64,000 nucleotides of DNA from Lascolabacillus massiliensis (GTDB lineage: Bacteria > Bacteroidota > Bacteroidia > Bacteroidales > Dysgonomonadaceae), in NCBI RefSeq assembly GCF_001282625.1, contig NZ_CTEJ01000002.1, positions 436,501-500,500 on the forward strand, written 5' to 3'. A model generated the notes under the pieces. The model saw only the letters and a program-made list of their open reading frames with translations. It was not told the DNA's origin and did no database searches. Below, one piece after another: positions 19,039-28,441 of the stretch. Positions within the stretch are counted from its first letter, which is position 1; each line of letters begins with the position of its first letter. A program made the translations under genes and the position numbers.

Positions 19039-21156
19039 ATGAAACAAATAATACAATCCTTTAAAACAGGAGAAACAATATTGGAAGAGGTTCCTGTACC
19101 GCAGGTTAAAAGGGGGTGCTTGCTCATCAAGACTTCAAAGTCGTTAGTGTCTATAGGTACGGAGCGTATGCTGGTGGAGTTTGGCAAGTCTAATTACTTG
19201 CAAAAGGCGAAGCAACAGCCTGATAAGGTGAAGCAGGTGCTAGATAAGATTAAAACTGATGGACTGAAACCAACGGTTGAAGCGGTGTTTAATAAACTGG
19301 GTGAGCCTATCCCTTTGGGTTATTGCAATGTGGGTGAGGTTATTGCTGTTGGTGAAGGTGTTAGTGGTTTTGAGGTTGGTGATAGGGTTGCTTCTAATGG
19401 TGCGCATGCTGAGTTTGTGTGTGTGCCGAAGAACTTGGTGGCTCATATTCCTGATAATGTTTCTGATGAAGAGGCGGCTTTTACTGTTGTTGGTTCTATT
19501 GGTCTTCAAGGTATAAGATTGCTGAATCCTACTCTTGGTGAGACTGTAGTGGTGATTGGACTTGGCTTAATTGGCTTGCTTACTGCTCAGTTGCTTAAAG
19601 CTAATGGTTGTAGAGTGATTGGTTCTGACTTGGATGAGGAGAAGCTTGCTCTTGCCGAGAAGTGGGGTATAATACCTTTTAACTCGGGTAAGGGTGATGT
19701 GGTGAAGTTCGTGGAGGAACAGACTGGTGGTGTTGGTGCTGATGGTGTTATAATAACTGCATCGGCTAACACGGATACTATCATTTCTCAGGCTGCAAGG
19801 ATGAGCAGAAAGAGGGGTAAGATTGTTCTTGTTGGGGTGATTGGTTTAAATATTAGTCGCGCCGAGTTTTATGATAAGGAGCTTACTTTTCAGGTTTCCT
19901 GTTCTTATGGTCCGGGAAGATACGACGATAACTACGAACAAAAAGGAATGGATTACCCGCTACCGTTTGTACGATGGACGGAACAAAGGAATTTTGAGTC
20001 GGTACTCTATGCCATCTCTTCGGGTGCTCTGCAGGTGAAGGAGATGATTACGGAGGTTGTGCCACTTGATGAGTATAAAAAGATTTATGGTGATATTGGT
20101 TCTCACAAGTCTATTGCTACTATAATAAGTTATGATAGTGGTGAGAAAAACTTACCATCTCACACTGTTTCGTTTGCTATTAATAGCTTTAAGGGTGCTA
20201 AGGGTGTTATAGGCGTTGTTGGGGCTGGTAACTTTACAAAAATGACTTTGATGCCAGCACTTAAAAATAGTGGGGCGTATTTTAAATATATTGCAAGTCA
20301 AGGTGGGCTTTCAAGTACTACCCTTGCTAAGAAGTTCGGTTTTTCGCATTCTACTACCGATTACAGAGAGATCTTGAAGGATGACGAGGTTGATACCTTG
20401 TTTATCATTACTCGACACGATTTGCACGCTAAATTGGTTGTTGAGGGTCTTCAGGCAGGTAAGAATGTGTTTGTAGAGAAACCTCTTGCTCTTAATGAGA
20501 AAGAACTTCAGAATATTATTGATGTTTATGAGAAATCAGGTAAGACCCTCACAGTAGGTTTCAACCGTAGGTTCTCTCCGCATATCGAAAAGATTAAAAG
20601 CCTTGTTGGCGACAGTCAGATGAATGTAATAGCTACTATGAATGCCGGTTTTATTCCTGCTAATGTGTGGGTTCATGACATGAAAACCGGAGGTGGCAGA
20701 ATAATTGGTGAGGCTTGTCATTATATCGATTTGATTAGTTTTCTAACTGGTAGTAAAGTAAAGTCTGTTTGTATGAATGCTATGGGAATTAATCCTGAGG
20801 AGAATACAGATAATGCTTCTATTTTATTGAAGTATGAGAATGGATCGACAGGGGTTATAAACTACTTTGCAAATGGCTCTAAGGCTTATTCTAAGGAGCG
20901 TGTGGAAGTTTTTTCTCAGGAACGTACTATTATCATGGATAACTTCCGTGAGACTAAGGGGTATGGTGTTAGAGGTTTCTCTAAACTAAAGACTACAATG
21001 GATAAGGGGCATAAGAATCAGTTTCATAGATTGATTAATACTATCCAATCAGGAGGAGAAGCTCTAATTCCATTTGATAGTATAGTAAATACTACGCAGG
21101 CAAGCTTTGCTGCTATTGAGAGTTTGAAGGAGAATAGGTGGGTGGATGTTAAATAA
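19039..21156 (+). CDS. Bi-domain oxidoreductase: zinc-type alcohol dehydrogenase-like plus Gfo/Idh/MocA
   Basis: A 705-residue fusion. Residues 1-345 are a medium-chain dehydrogenase with the GroES-like fold (LGYCNVGEVIAVGEGVSGFE) and the NAD-binding VVIGLGLIGLLTAQLLKANG. Residues 388-705 are a second Rossmann protein with GVVGAGNFTKMTLMPAL and NVFVEKPLALNEKELQ. The zinc-ligand cysteines of true MDRs are not obvious in the N-terminal domain, so that half may bind no catalytic zinc. This architecture recurs in capsule and exopolysaccharide loci next to heparinase II/III-like proteins, as here (23649). It may make or modify an unusual uronic or deoxy sugar. The gene is less AT-rich than its left neighbour. 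Confidence 0.88.
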   Translation: MKQIIQSFKTGETILEEVPVPQVKRGCLLIKTSKSLVSIGTERMLVEFGKSNYLQKAKQQPDKVKQVLDKIKTDGLKPTVEAVFNKLGEPIPLGYCNVGEVIAVGEGVSGFEVGDRVASNGAHAEFVCVPKNLVAHIPDNVSDEEAAFTVVGSIGLQGIRLLNPTLGETVVVIGLGLIGLLTAQLLKANGCRVIGSDLDEEKLALAEKWGIIPFNSGKGDVVKFVEEQTGGVGADGVIITASANTDTIISQAARMSRKRGKIVLVGVIGLNISRAEFYDKELTFQVSCSYGPGRYDDNYEQKGMDYPLPFVRWTEQRNFESVLYAISSGALQVKEMITEVVPLDEYKKIYGDIGSHKSIATIISYDSGEKNLPSHTVSFAINSFKGAKGVIGVVGAGNFTKMTLMPALKNSGAYFKYIASQGGLSSTTLAKKFGFSHSTTDYREILKDDEVDTLFIITRHDLHAKLVVEGLQAGKNVFVEKPLALNEKELQNIIDVYEKSGKTLTVGFNRRFSPHIEKIKSLVGDSQMNVIATMNAGFIPANVWVHDMKTGGGRIIGEACHYIDLISFLTGSKVKSVCMNAMGINPEENTDNASILLKYENGSTGVINYFANGSKAYSKERVEVFSQERTIIMDNFRETKGYGVRGFSKLKTTMDKGHKNQFHRLINTIQSGGEALIPFDSIVNTTQASFAAIESLKENRWVDVK

Positions 21157-21179
21157 AAGGCAATTTATAATAATATAAT

Positions 21180-22385
21180 ATGAAAGCATGTTTCATAGGA
21201 CTGGGATACATAGGTCTCCCTACAGCAATAGTTGCTGCGGATAACGGTGTTGAAGTAGTTGGGGTGGATGTAAACCCTCATGTAGTTGAGACTATCAACA
21301 AGGGTAAGATTCATATAGTGGAGCCGGGACTGGCAGACCTTGCTGCGAAAGTAGTAAGTAATGGTTGGCTTAAAGCACAGTCAGAGCCTGAATCAAGTGA
21401 TGTGTTTCTTATAGTGGTACCTACTCCATTTACAGGTGATCACGAGCCTGACACTTCTTACGTGGAAGCAGCTACCCGTAATGTTATTCCTTTCCTGAAA
21501 GAGGGGGATCTGTACATTATTGAGTCAACTTCACCAGTTGGAACTACTGAGAATATGGCGGAATTGATTTTCAGTGAACGTCCGGAACTAAAAGATAAGA
21601 TTTATATTGCTTATTGCCCTGAGAGGGTACTTCCAGGTAATATTATTTATGAGTTGGTGAATAATGACAGGGTTATAGGTGGACTTAATCCTGAATCAAC
21701 AGAAAAGGCTGTTGAGTTTTACAGCAAGTTTGTAAAAGGTGTTTGTCACAAAACAAATACTCGCACTGCAGAGATGTGTAAGCTTACAGAAAACTCATCA
21801 AGAGATGTGCAGATTGCATTTGCCAATGAGTTGTCTATTATTTGTGATAAAGCAGGTATTAATGTATGGGAGCTGATTGAACTGGCTAATAAACACCCAA
21901 GGGTGAATATTCTTCAGCCGGGTAGTGGTGTGGGTGGTCACTGTATTGCGGTGGATCCATACTTTATTACTTCTGCTTTCCCTATGGAGAGTCAGATTAT
22001 TGGTAAGGCAAGAGAGCTTAATAATTACAAGGCTTTCTGGTGTGCAGAGAAAACACAGACAGCTATTAAGAATTTTGAACTGGAGCACGGCAGAGAACCT
22101 GTTGTGGCACTGATGGGACTGGCTTTTAAACCTAACATTGACGACCTGCGTGAATCTCCTGCCAAGTATATTGCAACTAAGGTTATGCAGGGACATAATA
22201 ATGCTGATTTCCTTATTGTTGAGCCTAATATTGATGATCACAAGGTATTTAAACTGACTGATTACAAAGAAGCTTATGATAAGGCTGATATTATAGCTAT
22301 ACTGGTTGCCCATAATCAGTTCAAGGAACTACCCTGGAGTGATGATAAGGTGATTCTTGATTTCGCAGGGGTATTTAGAAAATAG
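21180..22385 (+). CDS. wecC: UDP-N-acetyl-D-mannosamine dehydrogenase
   Basis: It oxidises UDP-ManNAc twice with NAD+ to UDP-ManNAcA. The NAD-binding FIGLGYIGLPTAIVAAD is at 4-20. The middle domain has TENSSRDVQIAFANELSIIC, and the catalytic cysteine is in GVGGHCIAVDPYF (about 258). A C-terminal domain holds LMGLAFKPNIDDLRESPA. The length of 401 residues is standard. The following gene is wecB, which makes its substrate, so UDP-ManNAcA should be a component of the polymer. A UDP-glucose or UDP-GlcNAc dehydrogenase is the alternative, but the wecB pairing favours WecC. Confidence 0.92.
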   Translation: MKACFIGLGYIGLPTAIVAADNGVEVVGVDVNPHVVETINKGKIHIVEPGLADLAAKVVSNGWLKAQSEPESSDVFLIVVPTPFTGDHEPDTSYVEAATRNVIPFLKEGDLYIIESTSPVGTTENMAELIFSERPELKDKIYIAYCPERVLPGNIIYELVNNDRVIGGLNPESTEKAVEFYSKFVKGVCHKTNTRTAEMCKLTENSSRDVQIAFANELSIICDKAGINVWELIELANKHPRVNILQPGSGVGGHCIAVDPYFITSAFPMESQIIGKARELNNYKAFWCAEKTQTAIKNFELEHGREPVVALMGLAFKPNIDDLRESPAKYIATKVMQGHNNADFLIVEPNIDDHKVFKLTDYKEAYDKADIIAILVAHNQFKELPWSDDKVILDFAGVFRK

Positions 22386-22403
22386 TAATTATTACTTAGT
22401 ACA

Positions 22404-22420
22404 CATGATTATAAATCATG
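22404..22420. repeat. 17-bp dyad upstream of wecB
   Basis: CATGATT, a 3-bp spacer, then AATCATG form a perfect dyad in the 75-bp wecC-wecB gap. No T-run follows, so it is not a terminator. It could be an RNA hairpin or a binding site; its role is unknown. Confidence 0.35.
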
Positions 22421-22460
22421 ATGTCTTGGCAATTAAAATTAATCTTTCAAATAAAATATA

Positions 22461-23642
22461 ATGGAACAAAAAAAACGGGTGATGCTGGTATTCGGTACTC
22501 GTCCGGAAGCAATTAAAGTGGCTCCTCTGGTGAAGGAGTTTCAAAAACATACCGATAGATTTGAAACAATTGTATGTGTAACAGGTCAGCATCGCGAAAT
22601 GCTTGATCAGGTACTACATCTTTTTGATATAAAGCCCGATTATGATCTTAATATAATGAAACAGGGTCAGGACCTTTATGATGTTACAGCTCGTGTGCTT
22701 ACAGGACTAAGAGATGTTTATAGTGAATCAAAGCCTGATGTTGTTTTCGTGCATGGAGACACAACCACATCAATGGCTGCAGCACTGGCCGCATTTTATC
22801 AACAGATTCCGGTTGCTCATATTGAGGCAGGGCTAAGAACTCACAACATTTACAGTCCATGGCCGGAAGAGATGAACAGGCAGATTACAAGCAGAATCTC
22901 GGTATATAACCTGGCTCCTACTGCTCTTAGTAAAGAGAACCTATTAAAGGAGGGTGTTGATGAATCTACTATTACCATTACAGGAAATACAGTTATTGAT
23001 GCTTTGTATTTGGTTTTAGATAAGATCAAGAGTGATAAGAGTCTGCAGTCTGAAATTAAAGCTACTCTTATAAATAGTGGTCTGCCCGGTGAGATGGTAG
23101 AGGATTTTACATCACCTCTTCCAAATAAGCGTAAGCTGGTACTTATAACTGGGCACAGGAGAGAAAACTTTGGAGATGGGTTTATAAATATGTGTAACGC
23201 TATTAAAACTCTCACTGAGAAATATCCTGAGGTGGATTTTGTTTATCCTATGCACCTGAATCCAAATGTCAGAAAACCAATTAAAGAGATTTTTGGAGAA
23301 TCTGTTATTAATAACATCCACTTTATTGAACCTCTGGAATATCTTCCTTTTGTCTATCTGATGAATCAGAGTACTTTGGTACTGACCGACAGCGGTGGTA
23401 TACAGGAAGAAGCCCCAGGATTGGGTAAACCTGTATTGGTGATGCGCGACACTACAGAACGTCCTGAAGCAGTGGAAGCCGGTACTGTAAAGCTTGTTGG
23501 CACTAACTATGATCTTATAGTTTCCGAAACTTCACGTTTATTGGATGATGAAGAATACTACAACACAATGTCGCAGGCAAATAATCCTTATGGTGATGGA
23601 CAGGCTTGTGAGAGGATAATTGAGTTTATCGGGGAGAGGTAG
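22461..23642 (+). CDS. wecB: UDP-N-acetylglucosamine 2-epimerase (non-hydrolysing)
   Basis: It interconverts UDP-GlcNAc and UDP-ManNAc, feeding WecC. VMLVFGTRPEAIKVAPLVKE opens the GT-B-like fold. VHGDTTTSMAAALAAFY, VAHIEAGLRTHNIYSPWPEE (about 117-136) and LTDSGGIQEEAPGLGKPVL (about 308) are the family's substrate-binding and catalytic blocks. The length of 393 residues is normal. It is 75 bp after wecC and 6 bp before the heparinase-like gene. A secreted or hydrolysing form is excluded by the lack of a signal peptide and by the context. Confidence 0.95.
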   Translation: MEQKKRVMLVFGTRPEAIKVAPLVKEFQKHTDRFETIVCVTGQHREMLDQVLHLFDIKPDYDLNIMKQGQDLYDVTARVLTGLRDVYSESKPDVVFVHGDTTTSMAAALAAFYQQIPVAHIEAGLRTHNIYSPWPEEMNRQITSRISVYNLAPTALSKENLLKEGVDESTITITGNTVIDALYLVLDKIKSDKSLQSEIKATLINSGLPGEMVEDFTSPLPNKRKLVLITGHRRENFGDGFINMCNAIKTLTEKYPEVDFVYPMHLNPNVRKPIKEIFGESVINNIHFIEPLEYLPFVYLMNQSTLVLTDSGGIQEEAPGLGKPVLVMRDTTERPEAVEAGTVKLVGTNYDLIVSETSRLLDDEEYYNTMSQANNPYGDGQACERIIEFIGER

Positions 23643-23648
23643 TTAGTA

Positions 23649-25235
23649 ATGGGTTATATTTCTAAAATAGCGCTACTATTTAATACAGTTCGTTATCTGA
23701 AACCAATTCAGATACGCTATAGATTAAAGTATTTTATTAGAAATAGGTTTGGTAAAAATCCATCATTGCAAACCGGAACTTCTATTTCGGAACCTAAAGT
23801 AGAAAAGCTTAAATTCAGTAAAGCTATACACAATTGTAATTCTTATAAATCAAGTAATAGCTTTACTTTTCTTAATTTAGAACATTCATTTACTGATAAA
23901 ATAGATTGGAATTACCCTGAGTACGGAAGGTTATGGGCATATAATCTGAACTATTTTGAATTTCTTAATCAACGAACTATTACAGTAAATGAAGGATTAA
24001 AACTTATTGATGAGTTTATAGAAACAATCAGTAATAATAAAGTCGGATTGGAACCTTATCCGATTTCTTTGAGAATAATTAATTGGATAAGATTTTTTAT
24101 TACTCATAATATAAAGGATTCTAAGTATGATAAATCTTTATGGCTACAACTACATTTGTTGTGTAAACAAAAAGAGTATCATTTGTTAGGAAATCATTTA
24201 TTAGAAAATGGTTTTGCTTTATTATTTGGCTCTTATTATTTCAACGATATTAGTTTATATAAACAGGCGAGGAGTATTTTGATTAATGAGCTTGACGAAC
24301 AGATTTTAGAAGATGGTGCACATTTTGAATTAAGCCCAATGTATCATTGTTTGATGACTTACAGAGTACTGGATTGTTTTAATTTAGTATCTAATAATAA
24401 TCTTTTCGACCAAGAATTGTTTCAGTTGTTAAAAGATAGGGCTGAGAAAATGCTTGCATTTATAAGTAACTTCACTTTCAGAAATGGTGATATTCCATTG
24501 TTTAATGATGCAGCAAACAGTATAGCTCCCACCCCAAATCAGTTACAATCATATGCAAAAGAATTAAATCTAGCTCCTAAAAAATATTTAAAATTGTCAG
24601 ATTCGGGGTATAGAAAACTGGCTTCTGAGAATATCGAATTATTCTTTGACATAGGTGAAGTTGGCCCTACTTATCAACCGGGTCATGCACATGCGGATAC
24701 ATTATCTTTTGAACTATATATAAAAGGTCGTCCTGTAATCGTTGATACCGGAACTTCGACTTATGAGATGAACGAAACTAGGTTTTATGAGCGCTCCACA
24801 GCTGCACATAATACTGTGACTATAAATAATGAAAATTCAAGTCAGGTATGGGCCGGACATCGTGTTGGGAAAAGAGCTAAAACGAAGGTTGTTGAAGATA
24901 CAGATTTTTGTGTAACTGCTTCTCACGATGGGTATTTTAAGCGTTTTGGAGTCATTCACAAAAGGGGTATTAGAATAAATGAAACTGAAGTTTTTATTGA
25001 AGATGATATATTGAATGGTGAAGGGATAGCACATTTTCATTTTCATCCTAATGAAGAAATAAAAATCTCAGAGAATAAGGTTATGGGTAAGGATTTTGTT
25101 GTAGTGTTTAAAAACGCATTGTCACTAACATTAAAAACCACACACTACTCGCCTGAATTTAATATACGTATTGAAAGCATGTCTATTGAAGTGTCTTTCC
25201 GTGGAAACTTGACTACTAATATTAAACTAAAATGA
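23649..25235 (+). CDS. Heparinase II/III-like protein
   Basis: A 528-residue protein with an alpha-toroid domain (about 100-300, including HLLGNHLLENGFALLFG and LEDGAHFELSPMYHCL) and a C-terminal beta-sandwich domain. The latter begins near the metal/catalytic segment YQPGHAHADTLSFEL (about 340). These are the marks of polysaccharide lyases of the heparinase II/III fold acting on uronic-acid polymers. There is no clear signal peptide, unlike degradative lyases, so it may be cytoplasmic or exported by another route. In biosynthetic loci such proteins sit with bi-domain oxidoreductases, and may epimerise or modify a uronic acid. It overlaps the next glycosyltransferase by 4 bp. Confidence 0.87.
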   Translation: MGYISKIALLFNTVRYLKPIQIRYRLKYFIRNRFGKNPSLQTGTSISEPKVEKLKFSKAIHNCNSYKSSNSFTFLNLEHSFTDKIDWNYPEYGRLWAYNLNYFEFLNQRTITVNEGLKLIDEFIETISNNKVGLEPYPISLRIINWIRFFITHNIKDSKYDKSLWLQLHLLCKQKEYHLLGNHLLENGFALLFGSYYFNDISLYKQARSILINELDEQILEDGAHFELSPMYHCLMTYRVLDCFNLVSNNNLFDQELFQLLKDRAEKMLAFISNFTFRNGDIPLFNDAANSIAPTPNQLQSYAKELNLAPKKYLKLSDSGYRKLASENIELFFDIGEVGPTYQPGHAHADTLSFELYIKGRPVIVDTGTSTYEMNETRFYERSTAAHNTVTINNENSSQVWAGHRVGKRAKTKVVEDTDFCVTASHDGYFKRFGVIHKRGIRINETEVFIEDDILNGEGIAHFHFHPNEEIKISENKVMGKDFVVVFKNALSLTLKTTHYSPEFNIRIESMSIEVSFRGNLTTNIKLK

Positions 25236-26398
25236 ATATTTTATATTTAACATTCTACTTTGAACCGGATTTATGTGCCGGTTCTTTTAGAAATACACCC
25301 CTTGCCATGGAACTCTCTAAGCAGTGTGGAGAGGATTGCCATATTGATGTGGTCACTACACAACCCAATAGATATAGTTCTTTTAAAGTTGAAGCAAAAA
25401 CGAGAGAAGATATTGGAAATATGAGTATTCATAGGATTGATCTTCCTTCTCATAAAAGTGGTATGCTAGATCAGGTACGCTCTTTCAGACGTTATTTTGC
25501 AAAAGCATTAAAGATTACAAGAAACGAAAAGTATGATTTAGTGTTTGCTTCTTCTTCAAGACTTTTTACGGCATATCTTGGTTTAGTTATAGCCAGAAAA
25601 CAGAAAATACCTCTTTACTTGGATATCAGGGATATTTTTGTTGATACAATTGACGATGTGTTGAAGAATAAGTTGGTTAAAACAGCTATTCTTCCTTTTC
25701 TTAAAGTAATTGAAAAAAGAACGTTTTCTTATGCATCTCATATAAACCTTATCTCTGAAGGTTTCAAACCATATTTCAAAAAATACAATAACGCAAAATA
25801 CTCTTTTTTCACTAATGGTATCGATGATGTCTTTTTAAACAACAACAAGAGCAGTAGCCTGAATGCTAGTACTAAAAAAACAATAACTTATGCTGGAAAC
25901 ATTGGTGAAGGCCAAGGATTACATAAAATTATTCCTCAAGTAGCATCACAACTAGGACCTAACTATCAGTTTAAAGTCATCGGAGATGGGGGAGCAAAGA
26001 AGGTGTTAGAGGATGAAATTGCGAAATTGGGTTTGAAGAATGTAGATTTAATTCCACCAGTGACACGTGAAAGGTTATTGGAGATATATAACGGCTCGGA
26101 TTTCTTATTCCTTCACCTTAATGTATACGAAGCTTTTGAGAAGGTGCTTCCTTCCAAGATATTTGAATTAGCAACATTCGATAAACCAATTATAGCTGGA
26201 GTGGGTGGTTACGCTAATAAATTCATCACAGAAAATGTTAGTAACACGATTTTATTTAACCCCTGTGATGTGGATGCTATGGTATCTGGATTGCAAAATT
26301 ATACTTACATAAACGAAAAACGTACAGACTTTATTGCAAAATTCAGCCGTAACAACATCAATCGTGAAATGGCTAAATCAATATTAAGTTACTTATAA
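25232..26398 (+). CDS. Glycosyltransferase family 4 (WbuB-like)
   Basis: A 388-residue GT-B enzyme. The N-terminal domain starts NILYLTFYFEPDLCAGSFRN, with LYLDIRDIFVDTID in the middle. The C-terminal domain has TYAGNIGEGQGLHKIIPQVA, FKVIGDGGAKKVLEDEI and FEKVLPSKIFELATFDKPII, the last corresponding to the donor phosphate site. It resembles the WbuB/WbpH-type transferases often placed next to a WecA-like initiating enzyme. It overlaps the heparinase-like gene by 4 bp and ends 3 bp before the epimerase gene. It probably adds the second sugar, but this is inferred from position. Confidence 0.9.
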   Translation: MNILYLTFYFEPDLCAGSFRNTPLAMELSKQCGEDCHIDVVTTQPNRYSSFKVEAKTREDIGNMSIHRIDLPSHKSGMLDQVRSFRRYFAKALKITRNEKYDLVFASSSRLFTAYLGLVIARKQKIPLYLDIRDIFVDTIDDVLKNKLVKTAILPFLKVIEKRTFSYASHINLISEGFKPYFKKYNNAKYSFFTNGIDDVFLNNNKSSSLNASTKKTITYAGNIGEGQGLHKIIPQVASQLGPNYQFKVIGDGGAKKVLEDEIAKLGLKNVDLIPPVTRERLLEIYNGSDFLFLHLNVYEAFEKVLPSKIFELATFDKPIIAGVGGYANKFITENVSNTILFNPCDVDAMVSGLQNYTYINEKRTDFIAKFSRNNINREMAKSILSYL

Positions 26399-26401
26399 TA
26401 T

Positions 26402-27346
26402 ATGAAAGGAATTCTCATAACCGGCATAAACGGCTTCGTTGGTACTAACTTCACCAACAGCTGGAGCAAGCGTCACAAGTTATTCGGATTGGATATAATA
26501 CAACCTAATAAAGAAGGTGTTGAACAAATATTTGGTTGGAATAATTTGGACAATTTACCTCCTTTGGACGCCATTGTACATCTTGCAGGTAAAGCGCATG
26601 ACACTAAGAATAAGAGATTGACTCATAGCTATTTTGATATAAATGTTGGGTTAACACAAAAGATTTTTGACTACTTCATGGAAAGTGATGCTAAAACTTT
26701 TGTATTTTTCAGTTCGGTGAAAGCTGCAGCTGATAGTGTTCCGGGAGATATTCTTACAGAAAATGTGGTTCCGCATCCTGTTGGCCCTTATGGTGAGTCT
26801 AAAATAAAGGCAGAGCAGTATATCCTTAACTTCATGAAAAATGATCCCAGAGTTCATGATAAGAATATATATATACTAAGACCTTGTATGATTCACGGTC
26901 CAGGCAATAAAGGTAATTTAAATTTACTTTACAATGTGGTAAGCAAGGGTATTCCATGGCCACTGGGTTCTTATGAGAACTTACGATCATTTTGCTCTAT
27001 AGATAATATCAGTTTCGTGGTGGAACAACTGATAGTGAAAGATGATATTGAAAGTGGGACCTATCATGTGGGGGATGATGAGCCTATTTCCACTAACGAA
27101 CTGATCGGGATGATTAGTGAGTCGGTAGGCAAAAGATCTCGCATCTGGAGGCTCCCTAAAGGGCTTATTAATGTGGCTGCTTCAATTGGTGGTGTTCTGC
27201 ATCTTCCTTTGGATAAAATAAGGCTGCGTAAGCTTACAGAGAACTACATTGTAAGTAATGATAAGATAAAAAGAGCCCTTGGGATTGAGAGTATGCCGGT
27301 TTCAGCCATTGAGGGAATGAAAAGGACGTTGGAGAGTTTTAGGTGA
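26402..27346 (+). CDS. NAD-dependent epimerase/dehydratase (WbpV/UDP-GlcNAc 4-epimerase-like)
   Basis: An extended short-chain dehydrogenase of 314 residues. It has the Rossmann motif ITGINGFVGTNF (5-16), the VHLAGKAHDT strand and the catalytic Tyr-x3-Lys in GPYGESKIKAEQYI (about 128-141). The C-terminal half has RPCMIHGPGNKGNL for substrate binding. Proteins of this type next to a WbpL/WecA-like transferase make UDP-GalNAc-type or 6-deoxy-4-keto-reduced sugars such as UDP-QuiNAc. The exact reaction cannot be fixed. It lies 3 bp after the GT4 gene and 27 bp before the initiating transferase, as in other Bacteroidales capsule loci. Confidence 0.88.
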   Translation: MKGILITGINGFVGTNFTNSWSKRHKLFGLDIIQPNKEGVEQIFGWNNLDNLPPLDAIVHLAGKAHDTKNKRLTHSYFDINVGLTQKIFDYFMESDAKTFVFFSSVKAAADSVPGDILTENVVPHPVGPYGESKIKAEQYILNFMKNDPRVHDKNIYILRPCMIHGPGNKGNLNLLYNVVSKGIPWPLGSYENLRSFCSIDNISFVVEQLIVKDDIESGTYHVGDDEPISTNELIGMISESVGKRSRIWRLPKGLINVAASIGGVLHLPLDKIRLRKLTENYIVSNDKIKRALGIESMPVSAIEGMKRTLESFR

Positions 27347-27373
27347 TAAGGGATTTATTTTCAAATTAAAGGA

Positions 27374-28321
27374 ATGTATTACATAATCATATTTGCCTTA
27401 CTTATTATCGCGGAACTATCATATTTCAAGGTTGCAGACAGATTCAATATTATTGATAAACCCAACCTGAGGAGTTCGCACGATTATATAACTATTCGTG
27501 GGGGTGGCGTGATCTACTGGGTTGCTGCTCTGCTTTACCTGCTGTTTAATTTCTCCAGTGATGTTTTGCTGTTTTTTACAGGTATTACGCTTATTGGCGG
27601 GGTGAGTTTCATTGATGATATAACTGGTCTGGGACAGAAGGTGAGACTGTTGTTTCATTTGCTTGCCATGAGCTGTGCTTTTTACCTTGCGGGTGTGTTT
27701 GGTGGTTTCCCCTGGTGGGCTATCATCATTGGTTATATCGTGTTTATTGGTATCGTGAATGCGTATAACTTTATGGATGGGATTAATGGTATCACGGGGT
27801 TGTATAGTATTGCTGTGCTGGGATCACTGCAATATGTGAATCTTGTTTATGGGAATTTTGTGAATCCTGACATGATCTGGTACCCATTGATAGCCTCTGT
27901 TGTATTCCTATTTTTCAATTTCCGCAAAAGGGCTAAGTGCTTTGCAGGTGATGTGGGTGCCGTGAGTATTGCCTTCTGGATTGTGACATTATTGCTGTTA
28001 TTGATATTGAAAACAAAAAATATAATATGGCTGGGCTTCCTAATGGTATATGGGGTTGATGCTGTAATGACTATCCTGCACAGGATTTACCTTAAAGAAA
28101 ACATAATGGAGGCTCACAGATTGCATTTTTATCAGATTCTGGCCAACGAGAAGAAGATGCCTCATCGTTTGGTGAGTATTATATACTTTACTGTTCAGCT
28201 GGTATGCTCAGCTCTTATAATTGCATTTTACCCTACCCTTGGCTGGTGGATGTTTGTGGTTCTGCTGTTTATATTGATGGGACTGTATTCGATGAAATTT
28301 AGATTTATGAAACAGGTTTAG
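27374..28321 (+). CDS. WecA/WbpL-like undecaprenyl-phosphate N-acetylhexosamine-1-phosphate transferase (MraY family)
   Basis: A polytopic initiating transferase that puts a HexNAc-1-phosphate on undecaprenyl phosphate. The 315 residues hold about 10-11 helices. The family motifs are all visible: SFIDDITGLGQKVRLLFHL (Asp-Asp pair), NAYNFMDGINGITG and KRAKCFAGDVGAVSIAF. A late EAHRLHFYQIL carries the cytoplasmic histidine motif. It is the last gene of the locus and is followed by a strong terminator. The window therefore has two initiating transferases, this and the PglC-like gene at 838. Confidence 0.92.
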   Translation: MYYIIIFALLIIAELSYFKVADRFNIIDKPNLRSSHDYITIRGGGVIYWVAALLYLLFNFSSDVLLFFTGITLIGGVSFIDDITGLGQKVRLLFHLLAMSCAFYLAGVFGGFPWWAIIIGYIVFIGIVNAYNFMDGINGITGLYSIAVLGSLQYVNLVYGNFVNPDMIWYPLIASVVFLFFNFRKRAKCFAGDVGAVSIAFWIVTLLLLLILKTKNIIWLGFLMVYGVDAVMTILHRIYLKENIMEAHRLHFYQILANEKKMPHRLVSIIYFTVQLVCSALIIAFYPTLGWWMFVVLLFILMGLYSMKFRFMKQV

Positions 28322-28343
28322 ATTAAATAATATGATTAAACTG

Positions 28344-28380
28344 AATAACCTCTGATAAAAAAATCAGGGGTTATTTTTTT
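28344..28380 (+). terminator. Terminator closing the polysaccharide locus
   Basis: AATAACCTCTGA (28344-28355) pairs, with one G-T pair, with TCAGGGGTTATT (28364-28375). A run of seven or more T follows. It stands 22 bp after the WecA-like gene. Confidence 0.85.
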
Positions 28381-28385
28381 ATCTG

Positions 28386-28418
28386 TTTGTGAGTGTGACT
28401 CTATTGTTGTATTTTTGC
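28386..28418 (+). promoter_or_regulatory. Bacteroidota-type promoter of the formate transporter gene
   Basis: TTTG (28386-28389), 20 bp, then TATTTTTG followed by C (28410-28418) match the consensus TTTG-N19/20-TAnnTTTGC. Transcription would begin near 28423, giving a leader of about 20 bases before the ATG at 28442. Confidence 0.7.
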
Positions 28419-28441
28419 ACTATAATTTAGGTTATTAACAT

